Shown: positions 29,668 through 37,165 of the stretch, piece by piece
Layout: each line of letters starts with the position of its first letter
Position numbering within the stretch: position 1 is the first letter of the stretch
Notes under the pieces: generated by a model
Databases searched by the model: none
Told to the model about the DNA's origin: nothing
What the model saw: the letters and a program-made list of their open reading frames with translations, nothing else
Translations under genes and position numbers: made by a program
Assembly (NCBI GenBank): GCA_028702055.1
Contig: JAQVPN010000001.1
Location: 1-37,165 of the forward strand
Length of the DNA stretch: 37,165 nucleotides
Origin: Candidatus Altimarinota bacterium
Lineage (GTDB): Bacteria > Patescibacteriota > Gracilibacteria > BD1-5 > UBA6164
Direction: 5' to 3'

Positions 29668-32600
29668 TTATCCTCTTGTTCAAGATTGACTTGTTCGAGG
29701 TGTAGTTGGACTTACTGTATTTGTAGATGTTCATGTTTGAGAAACAGGATTACTTGGACCAGTAGTTCATCAACTTATAACAGGGGCTGTAGTAGGTCAA
29801 TTAGTCAATGTTCAATTATTAGTTCAAGGAATAGTGGTTGTTCAAGAAGTGTCTATATTTGGATTAGTTGTACCAGGTCATGTTGTTGGAGCTGTATTAG
29901 GATTTGTTGGAGCATCTGGATCTTGTCAAGCATCATGTCATGGCTTTGTTTCTTCTTTTGGCTTTGGTTTATCTTTTTTTCAATCTCATCAAAATCAAAT
30001 ATTATAACTATTAACATCAAAAATAACTTTATTTGCTACAATTTCCCCATTAGGAGAAAATACCAAATCTGTACTTTTACCATTTAAATCTATTGATTTA
30101 ATTCTAAGTCAAAGAGTTTCATTTGCACATTGCCCATATAGCATAAATACAAAATCTCTATTTAATTTAATATCTTTTCATCCTTCATTTAAAGTTCAAG
30201 TTTTTAATAAAGAATCAAAAGAAGAATCATCTAATGAACTTCAAATTACTTGAGAAATAGATTTTTTTAATTCATTATAATAAAGAGTTGATTTCATTTT
30301 ATCTATAGTATGATTTACAAGTAAATCATTATTTGAAATAGATATAATTCATTTTTCTCATCAAACAGAACTAGCAAGACCTGCTGGAATTGCAGCTTCA
30401 CCTGATGCTAAACGATGAGCTTTACCATCTTTATTATATCAAATTTTATATGATGCTACAAATCACATAACATCATTAACATTTTCTTTTACTTGATTTG
30501 TTCAAATATTGTTTTTAGTTTCTGTTCTTAATTTTAGAATTTCATTATATACTTCTTTATTAGTATAAACATTTTTCAATCCTGATTCTCTTGAATCCCA
30601 TAATTTTTTATCACTTAACACTTCTTGTATTGAGTTTTTATCTTTGAATATAACATCTTCAAATTGAGCTAAAATATAAGCTTTTTGCTCAGGATTAACA
30701 TTTTTAAATTTTGATAATAATTTTTTTATATCTGAATCTTTTTTTAATACTGGATCAGTTTTTAATATATTTTCTAAAACATTAAAAGCATTATCATTAT
30801 CTCAAGCAAATAAAGCATTTGCAAATTTAGGATAATCTTTGGGATTTCTCATTGCTAAAGGAGAATATCAATCTTTTGATCAGTCAAATTTAGAAATATT
30901 TGATTTTAAATAATTATCTAACTCTTCGTTTTTAAATTCTGACATAGAATCAATTAATTCTTTTCAAGAAATATTTTCATTTTTTCAAGAATTAGATCAC
31001 TTAGATCAAGCCATATAATTAATTGCTTTTGAATGAGAATCTTCTGAATATTTAGTTTCATAATCTGATACTCTTAATCAAAGAGTAGGAATAGGAAAAA
31101 ATCAAGAAATAAATTGTACTCATAAACCAATTCATGTTAAATTAAATCCATCATCTTGTGCTTTATTATAAATAGTTTCTTTCCATTTATTCAAAATTGA
31201 ATATTTTAATCATTGAACAACGAATTTTTTTTGACTGTCATTAAAACTATTATATCATATCAAATTCAATGTATCTTTTATTTTAGAAGCATAAGATGCA
31301 AGATATTCTCTATCCTCAAATTTTAAAGATTTAACTAAAAAAACATCTAATTTATTTTCAAATAATTCATCTAAAATATTTGAAAATTCAATCTCTTTTT
31401 TATCTATAGCATCTTTTTTTTCTTTTGTCCAATGAAGAGTTAATCAATTTGCTAAAGTGCTAATATTTCAAGTTATTCATACATACTTTGAATCTGAAAA
31501 ATCTTTAATTCAAGCATTTTTAATATCATCTTTATTATAATTATAATTCAAAGTTCAAGTTAAATATGGAACATTTAAAAATAATCATGCATTAGCTTTA
31601 AATTTCAAATCTTCTGATAAATTGAAATTTTTTGAAGGAAAATTTATTCATACTCATGGAACATATTTTCAACCAATATTTGTAAATCATAAATTTAATT
31701 GCATTCATTCAACTATAGAAGATGTCTTATTTTTTAATAAATCATCAATTTTTTCATTTGAAAAAGTTCAACCAGCTCAAATTCATTTTTTGTTATCAAC
31801 AAGACTTATCAATAAAGAAGCTCAATTAAATTTGAAAGAATCTATAAAAGATTGTTTATTTTCTCTATAAATTTTAATTAAATCATTAATTTTTGTTTTT
31901 TCTTCTTCAGTTTTTGCTTTAGATAAAGAATTTTCTAAGTCTAACAAAGCTTGTTCATATTTTGGAGTAAATCAAGATTCTAATTTATCAGTAAAATTTG
32001 AAGTACTTTCTATATTTGATTTAATTCAATTTTTTCAATTAATTAAATAATCAGACATAGAAATTCAAGCCATATGAGTAAAATATAATTTATTAAAAAA
32101 ATCATATTTTAAAGATGGATTTGTTTTAATTGCATTATATAATCATTCTTTAGTATTTATTGAAAGTCATAGAATATTTCAAATATTTGTTAATATTTGT
32201 TTTTCATATTTTGAATTATTTTCTATAAAATCTAAAACTTGTATTCATGAAATCATGGCTTTATTATCATCTTTATCCAATTTTCAATCAGAATTAATAT
32301 CACAAAGTATTTTGAAAACATCATTAGAATTATTTTCCTTAATTGTATTTTTTGTATTTACTAAATTTAATACAGAGATTCATTGATTTTCTAAATTTTT
32401 TAATTTTTTTAATTTAGCTACATTTATTTTTGAAGAGAATTCATTTAATTGAGATAATTCTTTATCATTAAAAGTAAATCAGTCATATTTATATCATAAA
32501 TTTTCCCAAGTTTCCTTATCCATTCATATTTGTCAACTTGATAAAACTTCAATAGCTGAATCAATATTAAGATCTGAAACTTCTTCTTCTGTTAATCATA

Positions 32601-33123
32601 AATACTCTAATTTTGCCATTTTTTCATCTTTTTCAACTTGACTTAATTTTAACTCACCTCTTTCTTTTTTTGATTTTTCTTTAACAGCAAATGTTCCTGT
32701 TACATTATCTTCTAATGTTTTAACTTTTTCTTGAGTTTGTTGTTTTACTAATTCTTTTCATTCCATGAAATTTTGAAGGACATCTAATTCTTCTTTAGTG
32801 CAAGAAACAACATTTTCTTTGATTTCATTTATTTCGTATGCCAATTTAACAGCTTCTTTAACTTTTATTAAAGCCTTTCTTTCAGATTGATTGAATATAG
32901 AAGGAATATCTGAATCTTCAATTTTATTCTTATTATTTGATTCTTTAGCAATTTCTTCTAAAAATTTTCTAGCTATTCTTCTGTCATCTTCATTGTTTTT
33001 TAAATCAAAAGGACTTCTTTCTAATAAAAAATTAGAAACTTCTTTTAAATTTAATTCATCAAGTTTTTTTATATTTTTAACTTCTGTTGAAGAAGCAGGG
33101 CTTTCATTTTTTATTTCTGACAT
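29668..33123 (-). CDS. Giant protein with EF-hand loop and Pro/Thr/Gly-rich tail, 1151 aa
   Basis: A 1151-codon frame open only with UGA = Gly. The N-terminus (MSEIKNESPASSTEVKN) has no signal peptide; the first ~250 residues are charged helices. Residues 275-286 form a textbook EF-hand loop (D275, N277, D279, G280, L282, D286). Around 473-560 and 670-695 short alternating strands rich in Gly, Tyr and Phe (MQLNLGF, YVPGVGINF, ANAGLFLNV, GIGLGVQF, PTLGLRV) resemble beta-barrel or beta-sandwich strands. Residues from ~1050 on are Pro/Thr/Gly/Asn-rich, without cysteine. I recognise no family. The neighbours are exported proteins, so leaderless secretion or an intracellular structural role are both open. 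Confidence 0.8.
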
Positions 33124-33181
33124 AATTTTTAAATTTATTAAAATAATTTTATTTTTGTTTTATATTTTTAATATACAAATG

Positions 33182-33215
33182 TTTGGAAAAGTCTTAAAAT
33201 TTTAAGATTTTTCCA
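33182..33215. terminator. Hairpin between the LPKTG gene and the giant gene
   Basis: TTGGAAAAGTCTTAAAA / TTTTAAGATTTTTCCAA with one mismatch, 13 bases after the stop of the LPKTG gene in the minus direction. A long symmetric stem; the U-tract after it is weak. Confidence 0.55.
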
Positions 33216-33227
33216 ATTATTTATTTA

Positions 33228-33941
33228 TTAAGCTTTTTTTCTTCTAAAATATACTAATCAAGCAGTAAGTAATAATGCAAGAATAACTAACATATTTTCA
33301 GCAGGACCAGTTTTTGGTAAAGCTTTTACAGGAGGAGCTTTTACTTCTACTGGAGTAGGAGCTGGAGTTTCTATTTTATTAGCATCAGCAGATTTGAAAA
33401 GTACACATTCTTTGTGAGTTGTAGAATCAGGAGAAGGAGTTCCATCTTCCAAAATAGAGTGAGTAATTATAGGATAAACTAAAAGTCCTATATTTTTTCA
33501 TTTTTCTTGTTTATTTGAATCTAGTTTATAAGCTGAACCAAGAGTAGATTTCAACCAAGTAACTGAAGCTCCAGGAGTCAAAACATAAGCATCAGATCAT
33601 GAACTATATAATGCTTCTAATTCTGGAGTATAAGCCCAAAAATCTTTATCATCAGTTGGATTTTGAGACCAAGTTACTTTATCTGAAGCAGGATTTACCA
33701 TTTTTGGCATTTCTTGTTCTTCTTTATAGATAAGTCTATCTGATGAAGAATCATTTTTCCATAAATCTTCCATCATTCCTATATTATCTCAAGTTGCTTT
33801 TTCTCATCAATCAAAACATTGATTACAAGAATTTTCTGAAAATATAGTGTCAGTTGAACAATCAACAGTATTATATGCTGCACTTACTGCAACAGTATTT
33901 AATAGTAAGCAAAAGCTTATTAAAAAAGCTATTTTTCTCAT
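33228..33941 (-). CDS. Surface protein with LPKTG sortase-type sorting signal
   Basis: A 237-residue exported protein. Signal peptide at 1-22; a module from C39 (SCNQCFDGGEK) to C179 (TTHKEC) related to the modules of the two other surface proteins in this block; a Pro/Ala/Val linker (ETPAPTPVEVKAPPVK); and a C-terminal LPKTG at 208-212 followed by a hydrophobic helix (MLVILALLLTAGLVYF) and RRKKA. This is the full tripartite cell-wall sorting signal of sortase substrates. No sortase gene is in the window. The spacing and the basic tail make chance unlikely. In CPR proteins LPxTGP/E-type tails recur, so this may be a lineage variant of the sortase system. Confidence 0.85.
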
Positions 33942-33993
33942 ATTTTTTATTAAGTTAAAAATAAATTACACTTCCATATTATCACAAATAAAA

Positions 33994-34020
33994 AAAGTTG
34001 TCAAAAAACTGACAACTTTA
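33994..34020 (-). terminator. Intrinsic terminator after yidC
   Basis: AAAGTTGTCA / TGACAACTTT with a loop of A/C; in the minus direction a run of T follows. Ten bases after the yidC stop (34030), upstream of the LPKTG gene. Confidence 0.85.
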
Positions 34021-34029
34021 TATATATAA

Positions 34030-35211
34030 TTAACTAGACTTTTTTAAAATTTTATTTACAACTAATTGTTGAAAAATCATAAATATAGTTGAAATTCACC
34101 AGTATATACCAATTCAAACATAAAAAGTAAATGTAAATATTGTTATCATTATAGGCATTCAATAAAGCATAAATTTATTCATAAAATCTTGATTTGGCAT
34201 AAATGAACTCATATCATATTCTGAAGATCATTTTTTCTTTTCTATAACAAGATTTTTTTTCTCATCTTTTTTTTGGTAAGACAAGCTAAGTTTTATTTGT
34301 ATAAATTGTATTATTCAAACTGTTATTGCTAAAATTCATCAAACTAATCATCATATAGATAATAAATTCAAGAAATAGAAATGAGTTTGTATTGAATTTA
34401 TTGCAAAATTTTGTAAGAAAGAATATATATAATATGTATTTACAGGATCTTGTATAGAAACAAGTATATTATAAACAACAATTAATATAGGCATTTGAAT
34501 AAGAAGCGGAAGACAAGATCACATAGGATTAACTTGTTCTTGTTTATATAAATTCATTAGTTCTACTCAAAGAGTTTGATGATCTCATTTGTGTTTATCT
34601 TGAATTTCTTTGATTTTTGGTTGGATTTTTTGCATTTTTGCTTGGCTAACCATCATATGATGTTGAGGATAAATAAGCAAAGATCTTATAATTACAGTTA
34701 TCAATATTATTGTCCAAAATAAAGAATATCAAGTTATACTAAGAAGAAATGCTATAAGATTATAAAAAGGAGCATAGAAGAAAAAAGTAAAAAATTTATT
34801 AAAAAATCATTTATTTTCTATCACAAATTTACTCATGTAATCTTTTTCAGCTATTTTTGTTTCTATAAAATAATCTCAAGCCATTTCAAATTTTGCAAAA
34901 TAAGGAGATAAATTTATTATTTCATTTTTATTTGATAAAATATTTAAATCTTTACAGAAATTTTTATCTCATAAATCTATAACTCAAGCACTTGATTTTA
35001 TTTTTAAATCACAAGTATTTAATTTTACAGCTTGAGTAGTATTATTTTTTATATTTATCTTTATAGAAGCAGGAATAGTATAATTAGTTTTTATTGGCGA
35101 AATTATTATATTATTTTCTGATGTTTGAGTTTTATCATTATTATTAAAAAAACTTAAAACTATGTAAACACTTAGAAATATAAGTAGAAAATTAACTATT
35201 TTATCTTTCAT
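34030..35211 (-). CDS. yidC: Membrane protein insertase YidC/Oxa1
   Basis: A 393-residue insertase for membrane proteins, working alone or with SecYEG. One N-terminal membrane segment (IVNFLLIFLSVYIVLSFF) precedes an extracytoplasmic region of only ~120 residues, much shorter than in Proteobacteria. The YidC core follows: LFWTIILITVIIRSLLIYPQ, the basic cytosolic hairpin (QAKMQKIQPKIKEIQDKHK), NPMGSCLPLLIQMPILIVVY, then two more segments near the C-terminus. The core Arg that serves as substrate contact is in VIIRS. Placed after rnpA, as in most bacteria. It would insert the small pilin-like proteins and the other membrane proteins encoded here. Confidence 0.95.
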
Positions 35212-35229
35212 TTTTTTATTATTATTAAA

Positions 35230-35628
35230 TTAAATAGATTTCTTTAAAGAAAAAGTTTTTATTTCTTTTTCATCTTCTTTTTTAAATGCTTTTTTTAAAA
35301 CAAAATCTAAATCTCAAGCAAAATTTAATATAGATTTTTTATCTTTTTTATCAAGTTTTATTTGTTTTTTCAATAAAACAACAGAGTCAAAAAAATGCTT
35401 TTCTCAATTTTCTATAAAATTTTTAGAAGAATTATAAAATAATCTTCTAAAAAAATTTCTTGTTATATTATTATTAACTGATTTTCATCAAATAATAATA
35501 GCAAATCTATTAAAATTTTCCTTGTTTTGTATTTGATTTAAAACTAGAGAATAAGAAAAAAAAGGCTTTCCTTTTAGTAAAACCTTTTTCACTTCTTTTT
35601 CTTTTAATCTATATATTTTAGAAATCAT
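35230..35628 (-). CDS. rnpA: Ribonuclease P protein component
   Basis: A 132-residue basic protein that with RNase P RNA removes 5' leaders from pre-tRNAs. The conserved RNR-type motif is VNNNITRNFFRRLFYN, and the fold starts with ISKIYRLKEKEVKKVLLKGK and continues to FDSVVLLKK. Length is at the normal upper end, with a Lys-rich tail. Gene order bL34-rnpA-yidC supports the call. UGA-encoded glycines (IIIGGKS) sit where the family has Gly or Ser. The RNase P RNA gene is not in the window. Confidence 0.9.
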
Positions 35629-35643
35629 ATATAAAATATATTA

Positions 35644-35889
35644 TTATTTACTAGAAACTGTATAGTTTCATTTTCCATCAAAAGGAGATTTTCTAGCTGT
35701 TCCTCAAGCTATGATATGCATTCTTGCTTTACCATTAATTTCTTGGAATCTTTTTTTAACAGTAGGTGTTAATTGCCATCTTCCTTTTCTTCTTCTGTTT
35801 TTTAGTACATTTAATCCATCAATAGTTGATGATCTTTTTAAGAACCCATGAGTTCTAAGTCTTTTTCTTTTCTTTAATTTTCCTAACAT
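35644..35889 (-). CDS. rpmH: Ribosomal protein bL34 with C-terminal extension
   Basis: An 81-residue protein; the family is usually about 44-47 residues. Residues 5-44 contain the bL34 core: [20 protein letters not shown], then [15 protein letters not shown]. The remaining ~37 residues ([20 protein letters not shown]..., SPFDGKGNYTVSSK) are an extension I do not recognise. Two UGA codons lie in the extension, none in the core, so a standard-code reading stops at residue 61, still past the core. This shows the extension is translated under code 25. The first gene of the rpmH-rnpA-yidC cluster. Confidence 0.93.
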
Positions 35890-35981
35890 CTTTAAATACT
35901 TTTATGAAAATAATTATTTTTATTGCCGACAGATTTTATTTATAAAACTTAAAATGTCAAAAAAAAGTAAAATATTTTTAT

Positions 35982-36677
35982 TTATTTTTTCATATATAAC
36001 TCTTTTTCTTCTTTACTAAGCTTTTCTATACTATATCTTAACATAGTTCTAGGCATATTTTTACTGTGTTTATCTAAAAAATTTATTAAAATTTGTTTAT
36101 CTCTTTTTCAAGCCTCTCTAAGCATCCATCAAGTTGCTTTATGAATCAAATCATGTTTATCATTTAATAAAATTTCACATATTTTTAAAGTATCTTCAAA
36201 TAAATTTCTTTTAATAAAAGCAAAAGTAGAAATAATTGAAATTCTTCTAATCCAAAGATTTTCAGATTTACTAAATTTATACAAAATTTCTCTATCTTTA
36301 TCTAAAATATAATCACCAATTGTATAATGAACATAAGTATCAACCAAATCCCAATTATTTATTTTTTCTATATTTTTTATACTAAAATCAAAAACAGCTT
36401 TCTTTGCATTTTCATCTCATTTTTCATATTTCAATCTCAAAATACAAAGAGCAATAAATCTAAAATCATGAATTTCTGACTTAAGTAAAAGTTCAATATC
36501 TTCAAAATTTATAGAAATATATTTTTTTGAAATATTTCTTAATTCAGGAACAGTTATTCATAAAAAAATATCTCATTCGCCATATTCTCAAATTCAAGTT
36601 TTAAAAAATCCCTGTAGGATTTTAGCCTTATCGGGATTTTTTAAAGAAAGTATTTCATTTGTTATTTTTTTAAACAT
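35982..36677 (-). CDS. AlkD-like DNA alkylation repair protein (HEAT-like repeats)
   Basis: A 231-residue alpha-helical protein of the AlkC/AlkD glycosylase family. Hallmarks are IPELR-type N-terminal text (GITVPELRNISKKY), SEIHDFRFIALCIL, NNWDLVDTYVHYTIG, SENLWIRRISIIS, and the final HKATGWMLREAGKRDK. The Trp-Asp pair (WDLVD) and the Arg in WIRR are the usual DNA-binding and base-flipping positions. It should remove N3- or N7-alkylated bases. The length is normal for AlkD. It starts five bases after the stop of the upstream surface protein. Confidence 0.9.
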
Positions 36678-36682
36678 ATTAT

Positions 36683-37165
36683 TTATAATTTACAACTTCA
36701 AAGTTTAAATGTAGTTCATAATTTACAAGATGTATCAACAACTACAGTTCCTGTAGAAGATAGACTTGCAACAATTTCTCATCAAGTTCCAGAAATAGTT
36801 CCAGATGCTGTATATAATACTAAAGATCCAGTATATGTAGATAATGTTAAGGTTGTTCAAGTATATATTTCTTGAATAGGGGCTTTTGTTGTTGCATCAG
36901 TTACTATTCACATTTTATCTCATACTGTATATAAATATCTATTAGTATAATCTATGCTTCAAGCATAAGTTTTATCTAATAAAGATAATAAAATTGTATT
37001 ATTTTCTTCTAAATAAGTTCATAATTGAACACTTTTATTATTAGCTCAAAGCAAATATATATAATCAGTTTTGTTAAGTGGATCTTTGAAATCTCCAGAC
37101 AATTTAAAATTCTTTTTAACTCAATCTCACACATATCATTGATATCATAGAGGATCAATTGTTAA
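36683..37165 (-). CDS. C-terminal part of a secreted, pilin-like protein
   Basis: An open frame entering from the right edge, so the N-terminus and signal are outside the window; 160 codons are visible before the TAA at 36683. The text DYIYLLGANNKSVQLGTYLEENN matches a C-terminal pattern common in type IV pilins of CPR bacteria (Tyr-x-Tyr ... gln-Leu-Gly-x-x-Leu-Glu), after which a Thr/Ser/Gly-rich beta stretch (TTLTLSTYTGSLVLYTASG) and a C...C pair (SCKLGTTFKLGSC) end the protein. Pilin identity is inference from this pattern; the diagnostic N-terminal helix is missing. Gly is UGA throughout. Confidence 0.7.

Noticed and set aside
29686-30087. A 133-residue plus-strand frame very rich in Cys, Ser and Ile
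   Set aside because: It is the antisense shadow of the Pro/Thr/Gly tail of the gene at 29668-33123. It has no sensible domain and the composition follows from the opposite strand.
32891-33205. A 104-residue plus-strand frame
   Set aside because: It is antisense to the helical N-terminus of the 1151-aa protein and has no supporting start context.
1-37165. A mass of pseudogenes or a decaying genome
   Set aside because: All breaks are in-frame UGA codons; no in-frame UAA/UAG or frameshift was needed to read any of the genes, and catalytic residues are intact.
1-37165. UGA = tryptophan (Mycoplasma-type code 4)
   Set aside because: UGA falls at invariant glycines (Walker A, NTDAEGR, LSGGE), while UGG is used normally for tryptophan.

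Overview
The window comes from a bacterium that reads UGA as glycine (translation table 25), so it belongs to the Gracilibacteria / Absconditabacteria (BD1-5 / SR1) part of the Candidate Phyla Radiation; I cannot choose between the two. Read with the standard code, nearly every gene breaks into short pieces. With UGA = Gly they become long, well-formed genes whose invariant glycines fall on UGA codons: Walker A and the ABC signature, the S41 protease, serine hydroxymethyltransferase, the NTDAEGR motif of leucyl aminopeptidase and ribosomal protein bL34. UGG is still used separately for tryptophan. The DNA is extremely A+T rich and gene-dense, and most starts lack a clear Shine-Dalgarno sequence. 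No rRNA, tRNA, CRISPR array or insertion sequence was recognised.

Layout. 1-3278 (-): most of a giant secreted protein. 3518-8817 (-): a tight six-gene operon with two small unknown proteins, a coiled-coil membrane protein, a polytopic membrane protein, leucyl aminopeptidase and a ComF-type phosphoribosyltransferase. 9170-11850 (+): S41 C-terminal processing protease and glyA. 11899-12063 (-): an odd 54-residue gene that uses no UGA and has a strong Shine-Dalgarno sequence. 12310-19139 (+): an eleven-gene run with NUDIX, MazG-like and HD nucleotide-sanitation enzymes, an ABC exporter, three GNAT acetyltransferases, a DMT-type transporter and small membrane proteins. 19168-20314 (-): two small secreted proteins. 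20451-23955: surface-glycan genes (phosphodiester glycosidase-like, O-antigen ligase/polymerase-like, convergent GT4 glycosyltransferase).

24055-33941 is the most distinctive part. Four consecutive small proteins, each with a signal peptide and two membrane segments, resemble VirB2/TrbC-like T4SS pilins of CPR bacteria. They converge on a minus-strand block of large surface proteins: a cysteine-rich, beta-helix-like protein; a protein built from a 165-residue tandem duplication; a signal-less 1151-residue protein with an EF-hand loop; and a protein ending in an LPKTG sorting signal. Three of these share a module framed by a Cys...Asp-Gly motif and a His-(Lys/Asn)-Glu-Cys motif, which I do not recognise. 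A cell-surface or host-contact role fits the epibiotic or predatory lifestyle known for these lineages, but this is inference.

34030-37165 (-): the conserved rpmH-rnpA-yidC cluster (without dnaA next to it), an AlkD-like DNA alkylation repair protein, and the C-terminal part of a secreted, possibly pilin-like protein cut by the window end. Intergenic regions hold several strong, often bidirectional intrinsic terminators, a set of upstream direct repeats, and one G+C-richer structured spacer.
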